Source: Lachnospiraceae bacterium
GTDB taxonomy: Bacteria > Bacillota > Clostridia > Lachnospirales > Lachnospiraceae
Direction of reading: 5' to 3'
Assembly (NCBI GenBank): GCA_030523275.1
Contig: JAUNIX010000030.1
Span: 1 to 34,561, forward strand
DNA: 34,561 nt
The notes under the pieces are model-generated. The model did no database searches. It had not been told where the DNA came from and worked only from the letters and a program-made list of their open reading frames with translations. Below are positions 17,201 to 23,930 of this stretch, one piece after another. The position numbers and the translations under genes are program-made. Every line of letters begins with the position of its first letter. Position 1 is the stretch's first letter.

Positions 17201-17682
17201 TCATAGACTTCTGACTGGATTTTTTCTGATACTTCATCATAGGCAGCTCGCACATTGTTGTAACCCCAACCTAAATGAACGCTCAATATTCGCCAGACAA
17301 TACACTGTTCCAACAGATAGACCTGCTTGCTGGAAAGACTGTGCGTTTTGGAATACTGTTTGACATATTCCAGATTCAACGCCACGTCTGATATTTGGTC
17401 GGCACTCATTCTGTCTTTAGCGTCAACACGGTTTTTATATCCCGATTTAAAGTCGGTGTTAATATCTACGCAATAAGCAATCTGACCGTCAGCGGTCATT
17501 ATGCTTTCTTCAAAGCTCTTTACCTCTGAACCGCCATTGTCAACCTTGACGATTGTTCCTGCCTTTCCGTCCGTCGTCGTGTAAACGGAATCTGCAGCAT
17601 GAACCTGTGTAACAGGTAATGTAGTAAATACGGTTGCAAGGGTGAGAATACCTGTAAGCAATCGTTTCATAATCTTTTTCAT
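14254..17682 (-). CDS. Sortase-anchored thioester / SpaA-VaFE repeat adhesin
   Basis: A 1142-residue surface protein. A signal peptide ends at about VHA (27-29). A thioester-domain candidate follows, with Cys71 in AYCVD and Gln126 in QCIVW, the Cys and Gln that could form the internal thioester. Next come SpaA/Cna-B-like domains (about 190-690), three tandem VaFE-type repeats (about 691-1080, each with TFEELYD), a Pro/Thr linker, the sortase signal SPKTG (near 1107), a hydrophobic helix and a basic tail. SPKTG differs from the classical LPxTG at its first residue. Likely role: adhesion of donor cells to other cells or host tissue, promoting contact or mating. The ATG at 17682 is chosen because AAAGGAG lies in front; an ATG at 17703 lacks a ribosome binding site. 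Two terminators stand just upstream. Confidence 0.9.
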   Translation of the reverse strand: MKKIMKRLLTGILTLATVFTTLPVTQVHAADSVYTTTDGKAGTIVKVDNGGSEVKSFEESIMTADGQIAYCVDINTDFKSGYKNRVDAKDRMSADQISDVALNLEYVKQYSKTHSLSSKQVYLLEQCIVWRILSVHLGWGYNNVRAAYDEVSEKIQSEVYENAKAFAKANKDRYDCGGYIYVGDGQDLGQFWAKLAVGDGKIQKSSSNTAITKSNDCYSLSGATYTVYSDKGCTKSVATLTTDGNGNTDTVELRAATYYVKEMEAPKGFQLDKNTYTLTVKAGETATLKVSDTPKVTDTLVELFKIDMETGNATAQGKATLEGAEFVWKYYDGYYTKENLPSQPTRTWTTKTKAEKGNDNAIHYITRLADSYKVSGDSFYTQNGTVCLPLGTITVEEKAAPNGYLLDGAYMQANGSSEKISGIYVAQVTEDGELAALSGGNQYSVSDKVIRGGVKIQKRDLETKDTKPQGGATLKDTEFTITTLNDNPVLVDGKSYSKNEVVKTIHTGVDGIAATDADTLPFGHYRLDEVTPPEGYLKDGAVSREFDIVNNGEIVDLTDEAHSVYNQIKRGDLEGVKIGDGTHKRLANVPFRITSKTTGESHIIVTDANGQFSTSSEWVSHKQNTNAGKSSEDGIWFGTSTPDDSKGALLYDTYTIEELRCDSNKGMTLIPAFDVVVSRNKTVIDLGTLTDDYEPEISIHTTAADKVTGEKSIVAGKSVTIVDTVTLDGLKKGTKYQLKGWQMVKAENAQLLIDGKPVESDYSFTAKDSKMEVEVSYTFNASALGGKDLVTFEELYDLSNPDEPVKVAEHKDIKDDGQTVRIEERIITIHTTATDKVTGEKMIVAGKDVTIIDTVTLDGLEKGTKYQLKGWEMVKSENAELIVNGERVENDLAFTAADTKMEVQIAFTFNASELAGKELVTFEELYDLSNPDEPTKVAEHKNIEDDGQTVTITERIITMHTTATDKATGKKTIEAGKDVTIVDTVTLDGLEKGVKYTLKGWEMVKSENAELIVNGKRVENDLTFTATDTKMEVQIAFTFNASELAGKELVTFEELYDVTNPDKPIKVAEHKDIKDKGQTVTITEKPESPTTPDEPSTPTRTGTSPKTGDNTPFVALFAMMGISAAGLIFAGYKRFRRVKKSK
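14441..15610 (-). repeat. Three tandem 390-bp repeats inside the adhesin gene
   Basis: Matching landmarks (GTTACCGTCT, GTCACCGTCT, CTTACGGTCT) fall at 14441, 14831 and 15221, an exact 390-base (130-codon) period. Units 1 and 2 are most alike at the DNA level; unit 3 (15221-15610) is more diverged. Each encodes one VaFE-type domain, and the array could expand or contract by recombination. Confidence 0.9.
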
Positions 17683-17710
17683 AATGTTTGATTCTCCTTT
17701 CATTTTGGAT

Positions 17711-17740
17711 AAAAAAATAGACGCTCATTTCTGAACGTCT
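17711..17740 (-). terminator. Intrinsic terminator 2 upstream of the adhesin gene
   Basis: Minus strand: AGACGTTCA, GAAA loop, TGAGCGTCT (9-bp stem with one G-T pair), then a run of seven T residues. It ends about 29 bases before the adhesin start codon. Confidence 0.75.
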
Positions 17741-17741
17741 G

Positions 17742-17775
17742 AAAATAAAAAGGAATACCATTTTCAAGTATTCCT
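17742..17775 (-). terminator. Intrinsic terminator 1 near the ICE end
   Basis: Minus strand: AGGAATAC, 9-base loop, GTATTCCT (8-bp perfect stem), then TTTTTATTTT. It would stop transcripts entering the ICE from the chromosome, or act with the second hairpin as a tandem attenuator. Confidence 0.75.
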
Positions 17776-17830
17776 AAATCTATAATGTTATTTAATTGTG
17801 GTTAATATGATATGAAGTTGTTTGCTGCTG

Positions 17831-18376
17831 TTATGCCGCTTGTCGTTGGTATCTCAATGTTACATTACCATCTTGAAATGGGTGGATTCTCTCAAATTTT
17901 ACATGAAATTCAAGAATATCATCAAATGTTTTCTCTGTTTTTGCATTGTATGCAACTAAAAGTTCTTTCATCCTATCTTCGACTTCTTCTGGTAATGCAG
18001 TAGCCATTCCACCAACTTCATTTGGTTTTCTTTTATAATCACCCACTGCGAACCATTCCAATCTAGAATCTCGCGTTCCACTTTTTAGAATCAAATGCAA
18101 CTCTTTGATAAATTTCTCGGATAAAGTAGTTTTTGCTCGATCGATGATCAAATCAATGCATCGAAAATGATTTACTGTTTCGATTACATCATCAACATTG
18201 ACAACTTCATTTTCTATGCCAATTGTATTCGTTTCAAAAATATATCTTGTCTGATCATGCGTCAAACGGCTTCCCTCAATATGATTCGAATTATAGGTCA
18301 GATCAATCTGTGTTTTATGATATATTCCACCAGAATATTTACTTTCTTTTTCTTCCTGTAAAATATTTAATAGCAT
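17831..18376 (-). pseudogene. Fic family protein, 3'-truncated by ICE insertion
   Basis: The N-terminal 171 residues read as an intact Fic protein, including the inhibitory-helix motif (S/T)xxxE(G/N) as SNHIEG at residues 30-35 and the start of the catalytic loop, HPFQDGN at 165-171. The expected G-R after DGN is replaced by ten unrelated residues and a stop. Family knowledge: Fic enzymes transfer AMP from ATP to target hydroxyls using the HPFx(D/E)GNGR loop; without the GR and the following helix the fragment should be inactive. The break coincides with the presumed ICE end, so the rest of the gene probably lies beyond the other ICE end. It has a normal start with GGAGGAGAGCAG and its own promoter. 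Confidence 0.85.
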
Positions 18377-18418
18377 CTGCTCTCCTCCGAATCTAAAGTT
18401 AATATAAATCTATAAAAT

Positions 18419-18448
18419 AGTATATCACATTATCGGCAATATTTCCAA
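18419..18448 (-). promoter_or_regulatory. Promoter of the truncated fic gene
   Basis: Minus strand -35 TTGGAA (18448-18443), 18-base spacer and -10 TATACT (18424-18419), 43 bases before the ATG. Confidence 0.55.
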
Positions 18449-18484
18449 AGCTATAGATTACTTTCTAATTTATGATTGCCGTTT

Positions 18485-19525
18485 TTAGACACCCTTTTTT
18501 ACCAATTCATGCCACCGACTGTCACCAACTAAAAATCCAAATGTTTCCTCGTCCTGAAAACATTTCAACAAACTCTTTTTAAAATTTGTCATAAATTCTT
18601 CTTTTATTTCTTGAAATTCCATATGAGAATAGAGAGGCGATTGTGTAAAATTATAAATTGTATCTACACTTTCTAGCATTTTCGTCATAAGATATATCGT
18701 CTGATCGACATCTTTTTGTGCCGTAGCAAATTCTAACTTACAAGAGTACTCATAAAATGTTCCTCTATCAAACAACGAAACTAATTCTGCTTCCTTGTCT
18801 ATGAGCAGTTTCGCTTTTTCAAGATTGTTCTCCTTCATTGCCATCATATAAAGAGCATGAAAAACCATACTAGTCATCTGATATTCCGACCATAGTAATT
18901 CCTCATACGCTCGAGAAGCATCATCCATCCGTCCCAATTTATTATAAATATCTGCTCGCTTTCTCTTTCTTTCTGGATTTTGAATTGAATAATAGGATAA
19001 ATATTTTTCTGCCTGCTCGTATTCTTCTTTTCTGGAAAAAAACGCAAATAACGCATCGGCTGCCTGTATTCTGACTGCCTCCTCCTGACTATTCAAAGCC
19101 CTTATAAAATAATTTTGAATATCATCATCGTATTTTTCTGCTTCCGGCACATTTTCAACTAAACGTCTTGCATCAAGACTAATTGCCATAAAAAGAATTA
19201 GTTGTTCACAATTTGGATATTGTTCTATCGTTTGTTTTGCCCATGTAAAAACGTTCTCGTAAGAGTCTCCCTTAAACCGGTCATCCATTTCCTGAAGAAG
19301 ATTGCGAATCTCTTCTGTCGATAAATCTTCTCGAAAAGAGAGCAAGATATCAAGAGATATATGAAGTAGTCGAGCAATTGGAGCTAACAATGTAATATCG
19401 GGCATGGAATTGCCATTTTCCCACTTATTGACTGCGGGTGCTGTCACTCCAAGACAATTCGCCATTTCCTCCTGTGTCATATTTCGTTCTTTTCTATATT
19501 TTCTGATTACTTTACCAATTTGCAT
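18485..19525 (-). CDS. XRE family transcriptional regulator with TPR-like C-terminal half
   Basis: A 346-residue protein. Residues about 6-60 form an XRE helix-turn-helix (RKERNMTQEEMANCLGVTAP and KWENGNSMPDI). The remaining about 280 residues are helical and repetitive in the manner of TPR-like sensor domains. This is a common clostridial regulator type, whose helical half may sense a peptide or protein partner. Its target is not evident; neighbours are the fic fragment and the NimA-like gene. The ATG follows TAGGAGG at good spacing. It is chromosomal in base composition and appears intact. Confidence 0.85.
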   Translation of the reverse strand: MQIGKVIRKYRKERNMTQEEMANCLGVTAPAVNKWENGNSMPDITLLAPIARLLHISLDILLSFREDLSTEEIRNLLQEMDDRFKGDSYENVFTWAKQTIEQYPNCEQLILFMAISLDARRLVENVPEAEKYDDDIQNYFIRALNSQEEAVRIQAADALFAFFSRKEEYEQAEKYLSYYSIQNPERKRKRADIYNKLGRMDDASRAYEELLWSEYQMTSMVFHALYMMAMKENNLEKAKLLIDKEAELVSLFDRGTFYEYSCKLEFATAQKDVDQTIYLMTKMLESVDTIYNFTQSPLYSHMEFQEIKEEFMTNFKKSLLKCFQDEETFGFLVGDSRWHELVKKGV

Positions 19526-19678
19526 AAATGGAACCTCCTAATTGATTGATAAGCTCCGGCCTTTGCTTTGAAATAAGCATATCAAATCCAGTTCCGATGC
19601 ACAACTGAGCATCTGTTAAATATTGCGAATTTTTTTAACTAGCAGTTATATTTTTCATATGAAAAAATGCCCTAGAAT

Positions 19679-20158
19679 TTATTTGTGTTCTTTGCATGAT
19701 AATTGCTCTACAACAAGTTTAAAAACACAGACTGCATTCACCATTTCATCGTTAAAAGTCCAGTCATCATTTCCTGCATTTTGTTTCATCAACATGGTTA
19801 ATCCGTGTTTCTTTTCTTCAGAATCATCAATGATACTTACATAACCATTTCCAATAATACTTTGAAAACGGGCAGCATAATTACATGCAATATTTGCTTC
19901 GTATATTTTATAATTTGTATCCATTTCAAATCCAACATAAGGACTGTTCTCAATCAATTCAATTTTCCGACCCTCTTTTGCACTATGAAAATAAAAAACA
20001 TAGTTCCCGTTAATCATTTCATATCCGAAATTCAATGGAACGATATACACCTGACCGTTGTCATGAAATCCGATTCTTATACAATGACATGATGCTATTA
20101 TTTGTTCTATTTTTTCTGCATCATTGACTTCTCTATCACGTCTTCTCAATTTCTTCAT
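19679..20158 (-). CDS. NimA-like pyridoxamine 5'-phosphate oxidase family protein
   Basis: A 159-residue protein with the split-barrel flavin-binding fold: MKKLRRRDREV, then a helix and CHCIRIGF, VYIVPLNFGYE and NYVFYFHSAKEGRK. This layout is typical of the NimA/5-nitroimidazole antibiotic resistance subfamily of the PNPOx group. It probably binds FMN or a related cofactor and reduces small molecules; actual nitroimidazole resistance cannot be predicted. The ATG touches the GGGAGG ribosome binding site with no spacing, while TTG at codon 4 (20149) would be spaced nine bases, so the true start may be three codons later. A TATAAT-like box lies about 40 bases upstream. Confidence 0.85.
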   Translation of the reverse strand: MKKLRRRDREVNDAEKIEQIIASCHCIRIGFHDNGQVYIVPLNFGYEMINGNYVFYFHSAKEGRKIELIENSPYVGFEMDTNYKIYEANIACNYAARFQSIIGNGYVSIIDDSEEKKHGLTMLMKQNAGNDDWTFNDEMVNAVCVFKLVVEQLSCKEHK

Positions 20159-20255
20159 CCTCCCAGTCCAAATTTTCTAATTGCATATTTTAATCAATTA
20201 TATCATGATTACGATTTGAAATCATTCTATATTTGTATAATGGAATTTCAATCTC

Positions 20256-21497
20256 CTACGCATGTTTTCTGCAATAAGATACCACAGCCAGCACAAGAAA
20301 TAACACAATTTCTATGATAGAAGCTCCAATCATCATATAAGCATCCCAAATAGATATATTTCCAATATGCAGAAATTTCTGTTCTAACAACGTATATAAC
20401 ATGCTCGTTTGAAATCCAATTCCGCCGCCCGGAAATAGAGCACGAATCCAATCACCAAATGTATTTGGGATTATATAATTTAGTATCATTGGGCCAAAAC
20501 AACATATCAATGCCAAAGATAGTGATGAAACTGTACTTTCTATTCTAGAAGAAAGAAATAAGGTAAACGCAATCAGTGACAACAGACTAAGCAAACTTGC
20601 AATGCTATTAAGCCATTCTAATTGTCCAGCATTGATTGACAAAAGCGTAAATGGAGAATGTAACATTTGTACAGATGTTTTTGTGCTTTCCCATCCAAAA
20701 AGACTATTTGTGATAAGTGTCGATATTAGTAAACACAAAGAAAACAGTACAATGCATATCGTCAATGCAGATAATACCTTGACGATACCAAAACATAAAC
20801 GACCATATTTCGTGCATCTTTGAATATCATCTGCTCCAGTCTGATAATCAGATGAAAAAATGGGAGCCACAATTACTACCGAAAAAATAGCAATCAGAAA
20901 TATCAATATACTCTGATATTCAAATGCCTCGATATTCAATCCATAATAATAAGTCAACGGCAATTTGATTTTGTGAAACATATTTGTTGCCTGTTTCTGT
21001 GCAGATGGAAAACCACTTTGCTTTATCTTCAATCGTTCTGTAAAAAATTTTGGATATTGTTGATAAAATTTCCCCACTTTAGCAGAATTCAATTTCAACA
21101 AATCCGGTCCTGTATTGGTAACTGGATTTTCATAAGTTCGTAATACCAATTCTGCAAATGGCTGGTAAGGTTTCATTTTATAAGATACCTCTGCAGGCAG
21201 TGTATAGATACTCTCTTTTTCGTATTCTTTAAAATACTCTTGATATTGTTCTATTACTTTCTCTATTTTCTGATCTGTTACAGTCCCATTAATCGCTTCG
21301 CTTTGTTTTCGGATATCGTGTATCGCGTCTAATCCTTTTAATTGTGTTACATTTCCATTTTCGTCTATGCGTTGTGTATATTGAAATGTAACAGGAATAT
21401 ATGCCGTAATAACAGAAAATAAAAGTGCTAGCATAAAAAGAATCCATGTTCTTTTTGTCGTCAAAACTCTTTTTAATTCTAATCGATATAATGTCAT
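20256..21497 (-). CDS. ABC-2 type transporter permease
   Basis: A 413-residue membrane protein. One helix near the N-terminus (about residues 17-37) precedes a large extracytoplasmic domain (about 40-185), followed by five or six further helices in the C-terminal half (from about 190 on). This is the layout of ABC-2 permeases in bacteriocin, lantibiotic or membrane-stress export and immunity systems. The start overlaps the stop of the ATPase gene by four bases (ATGA), so the pair surely forms one transporter. Substrate unknown. It is the last gene of the sigma-factor operon; no clear terminator follows. Confidence 0.85.
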   Translation of the reverse strand: MTLYRLELKRVLTTKRTWILFMLALLFSVITAYIPVTFQYTQRIDENGNVTQLKGLDAIHDIRKQSEAINGTVTDQKIEKVIEQYQEYFKEYEKESIYTLPAEVSYKMKPYQPFAELVLRTYENPVTNTGPDLLKLNSAKVGKFYQQYPKFFTERLKIKQSGFPSAQKQATNMFHKIKLPLTYYYGLNIEAFEYQSILIFLIAIFSVVIVAPIFSSDYQTGADDIQRCTKYGRLCFGIVKVLSALTICIVLFSLCLLISTLITNSLFGWESTKTSVQMLHSPFTLLSINAGQLEWLNSIASLLSLLSLIAFTLFLSSRIESTVSSLSLALICCFGPMILNYIIPNTFGDWIRALFPGGGIGFQTSMLYTLLEQKFLHIGNISIWDAYMMIGASIIEIVLFLVLAVVSYCRKHA

Positions 21498-22381
21498 GCT
21501 TTTTCCCCCTCTCTGTTATTCTGTGGAAACAACCATAAATACAAATCTTCTAATTTAGGTTTAGCTGGAACAGAATTGACTATCTGTGGTTCATCAGCAA
21601 GATATCGAATAGAAATTTCTCCATCCTCTTCATTTTTTAAATTCACAATGGAAAGTTTATGCTCATAAGCTGATAGCCTATCAACAGGAATAATACTCTC
21701 CCAGACTTTCCCAGTTACTATTTTTACCAATTCCTCCGTAGTTCCAGTTGCAATCATTTTTCCATCTTTCATCACTGCATTTCTGGTAGCGATATATTCT
21801 ACATCTGACACAATATGAGTAGAAATCAAAACAATTCGGTCATGCGCAAATTCTGAAAGCAGATTTCGAAACCGAACACGCTCTCCCGGATCAAGACCAC
21901 TTGTTGGTTCATCCAGGATCAAAATATGCGGATCATTTAAAAGTGCCTGCGCAATTCCTACCCTTCGTTTCATTCCTCCTGATAACTTAACAATTTTCTT
22001 TTTCCTCACATCTTTTAACGTTAATTGTTCTAACAATTCATCAATTTTTTGTTTTGAGTCTCGACTGGTAAGCCCTTTTAAGGCTGCTATATATTCAAGA
22101 TAATCTTTCACCGTAAATTCCGGGTAGAAACCAAATTCCTGTGGAAGATACCCAAAAATATCACGATATTCTTTTTTCAATATCTGGATAGGCACTCCGT
22201 CATAAGATATTTGACCATCAGTAGGCTTCATAATTCCTGCAATCATGCGCATGAGTGTTGTCTTACCTGCTCCATTTGCACCCAAAAGTCCCCATACGCC
22301 TTTCGAAATATGCAATGACACATCATCTACTGCTTTTTTATCTTTAAACTGTTTTGATACATGACTCATTTCTAATTTCAT
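21494..22381 (-). CDS. ABC transporter ATP-binding protein
   Basis: A 295-residue ATPase with all motifs: Walker A GANGAGKT (34-41), Q-loop Gln81, signature LSGGMKRR (133-140), Walker B ILILDE (153-158), and the H-loop histidine in LISTHIVSD. The C-terminal about 75 residues are an extra domain seen in ABC-2 exporter ATPases. It drives the adjacent permease. It lies 17 bases after the membrane protein gene, with GGAGGGAAAGGAA before its ATG. Co-transcription with the ECF sigma gene suggests a stress- or peptide-induced exporter. Confidence 0.93.
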   Translation of the reverse strand: MKLEMSHVSKQFKDKKAVDDVSLHISKGVWGLLGANGAGKTTLMRMIAGIMKPTDGQISYDGVPIQILKKEYRDIFGYLPQEFGFYPEFTVKDYLEYIAALKGLTSRDSKQKIDELLEQLTLKDVRKKKIVKLSGGMKRRVGIAQALLNDPHILILDEPTSGLDPGERVRFRNLLSEFAHDRIVLISTHIVSDVEYIATRNAVMKDGKMIATGTTEELVKIVTGKVWESIIPVDRLSAYEHKLSIVNLKNEEDGEISIRYLADEPQIVNSVPAKPKLEDLYLWLFPQNNREGEKA

Positions 22382-22398
22382 TTCCTTTCCCTCCTTTT

Positions 22399-23172
22399 TT
22401 ATTCACAGACCATATCCACCGATTGTTTCAACAAATTTTGTAACTGATAGATACAGGAAAGAAACAAAACCCCACAAATTACAATCCACTGTACTGAAAA
22501 TGTTTGTTCATACCATTTTGTATAACAACGATTGAACAACATCATAAGAACAAACAAAAAACAATACAGCATAAAACCATAATATGGGAATTTCTTAATA
22601 CCTGTATATCGTAATAAAACTATTACACTAAACCAAATGATCAAAAGGGGCACTAACATGTAAAATAAGGTTCTACCGGTACTAAAATTCGTTTTTACAA
22701 CGGTTAACAACGTTACAATTCCAATCATAACTCCGTCTCCGACACCGATCATAAGCAATTGCGATAATACAAGTTTTATCGAAGAATTCCTTGTTACTAC
22801 TTCTATTTCAGTCATTTTGTAATAAAAAGATCGATAAATAGATGGTATCACAGTAAAAGAAATAAGAAATGCAACAAGACAAAGTATAATGGCAATGCGT
22901 CTAGGAGTCATAATATATAAATTTCGATAAAATCCCTGTAAAAATCCAGTCATACCAATTGTCAAACATAATTGAATCAGCCAGATTTTCCATCCACTAA
23001 GTTTTATCTGTAACAACAAAAATTTCCCAAATCCAATTCTCTGTTTTTTCTTTTTGCTTTGTATTTCATGTTTCGCCAATAATACTGTTTGCTTTAATGC
23101 TGAATCCCTCACAGAAACACTGGAATGTTTTAGGCATTTCCTTAATCGAATTTCCATATCCTTTTCTATCAT
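22399..23172 (-). CDS. Polytopic membrane protein, candidate anti-sigma factor or transporter subunit
   Basis: A 257-residue protein. The first about 50 residues are charged and cytoplasmic, followed by about six hydrophobic helices (from about residue 60 to 245). I recognise no family. Its location directly after the ECF sigma gene, with a four-base ATGA overlap, is the usual place for the cognate membrane anti-sigma factor; the charged N-terminus could hold the sigma-binding part. It could equally be a second membrane component of the ABC system that follows. No zinc-binding ZAS motif (HxxxCxxC) was seen. Confidence 0.6.
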   Translation of the reverse strand: MIEKDMEIRLRKCLKHSSVSVRDSALKQTVLLAKHEIQSKKKKQRIGFGKFLLLQIKLSGWKIWLIQLCLTIGMTGFLQGFYRNLYIMTPRRIAIILCLVAFLISFTVIPSIYRSFYYKMTEIEVVTRNSSIKLVLSQLLMIGVGDGVMIGIVTLLTVVKTNFSTGRTLFYMLVPLLIIWFSVIVLLRYTGIKKFPYYGFMLYCFLFVLMMLFNRCYTKWYEQTFSVQWIVICGVLFLSCIYQLQNLLKQSVDMVCE

Positions 23173-23690
23173 CGTTTTTCCCCCTTCTCTAATTCACTTT
23201 TTAGTTGTTTTAAAGCTGCTCTTAAACGAGATTGCACCGTTCGCAATGGAATGTCTAAAATTGATGCAATTTCACGCATTGTCAGATTTTGTGCAAATCG
23301 TAAGATAATTATCTCCTGCCATTCTGCTTTCAGGTTCTTTACTAAATACCGTAATTGCATATCTTCCTCTATCTCTTTAAAACCTGACTCCATATACAGC
23401 AGATCTTCCTCTATCGATGTCTCTTGTGTATACTTTTTTCGTCGCATATCAATACAAGTATTGGATGCAATCTTATAAAGAAATGCTTTAAATTTTCTTT
23501 TATGCGTATACGTATCCATATATCGAATTGCTTTTAGGAAAGTTTCTTGTGTAGCATCTTCTGCCAAAGAATGATTGGGAACATGCCAAAAACAATATTT
23601 TAGAATTTCAGGATAATAGATGGCAATTAGCTCCTCCACAGCATCTGCATCACCTTGTTTTGCTTTTCTTATTAATTTATCTTCATGCAT
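23169..23690 (-). CDS. ECF-type RNA polymerase sigma factor
   Basis: A 173-residue sigma-70 family protein. Region 2 spans about residues 10-85, with DATQETFLKA (about 50-60) and the TYTHKRKFKAFLYKIASNTCID stretch at region 2.3-2.4. Region 4 is at about 110-165, with FAQNLTMREIASILDIPLRTVQSRL. It directs RNA polymerase to its own regulon, probably including this operon with the membrane protein and ABC exporter. The ATG at 23690 is chosen for its AAGGAGG at proper spacing; the longer frame to 23732 has no such support. A perfect palindrome lies just upstream of the ribosome binding site. Confidence 0.9.
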   Translation of the reverse strand: MHEDKLIRKAKQGDADAVEELIAIYYPEILKYCFWHVPNHSLAEDATQETFLKAIRYMDTYTHKRKFKAFLYKIASNTCIDMRRKKYTQETSIEEDLLYMESGFKEIEEDMQLRYLVKNLKAEWQEIIILRFAQNLTMREIASILDIPLRTVQSRLRAALKQLKSELEKGEKR

Positions 23691-23707
23691 AAAGATATTC
23701 CTCCTTG

Positions 23708-23719
23708 GAGAATATTCTC
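23708..23719. promoter_or_regulatory. Perfect 12-bp palindrome before the sigma factor gene
   Basis: GAGAATATTCTC, immediately upstream of the AAGGAGG ribosome binding site of the sigma gene. It may be an operator for autoregulation or an mRNA hairpin affecting translation. Confidence 0.35.
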
Positions 23720-23930
23720 TTATATATAACAACGAATCAAATGTATAAAAATGATTAAAATTTTTATAATAATTTTATTTTACTTTTCTGACAAAGCAAT
23801 GTACAATGAGAGCATTCGCTATATTTATCAAAACTAATTTTAAAGCGATACAACTATGATAATACAGTCGTTATTTTATAACATTGTCGTCTATTTACAA
23901 CAACATATATAATATTAAGGAGGAAATAGT

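Larger units (their letters stand above)
1..17865 (-). mobile_element. Tn916-family integrative and conjugative element, partial (conjugation module)
   Basis: A continuous minus-strand set of conjugation genes follows the Tn916 order: orf23, orf22 (HelP/DUF961), orf21 (FtsK-type coupling protein), oriT, orf20 (MobT), orf19, ArdA (orf18), TcpE (orf17), VirB4 (orf16), VirB6-like (orf15) and the start of orf14. Extra genes are a surface adhesin at the right end, two cargo units and a second ArdA. The right boundary is inferred from the adjoining Fic gene, whose homology stops around 17,862-17,866. The left boundary, integrase and excisionase are outside the window, so the attachment repeat cannot be compared. 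Base composition is visibly richer in G and C than the flanking chromosome, except in the two cargo units. Confidence 0.9.

Noticed and set aside
19651..19666. Palindrome TTTTTCATATGAAAAA after the NimA-like gene as a terminator
   Set aside because: The stem is only A/T-rich with no stable GC core, so it is unlikely to terminate well; reported only here.
23733..23930. Promoters in the divergent gap between the sigma gene and the AI-2E transporter gene
   Set aside because: Very AT-rich with several partial -10-like boxes, but no pair with convincing -35 and spacing, so none was called.
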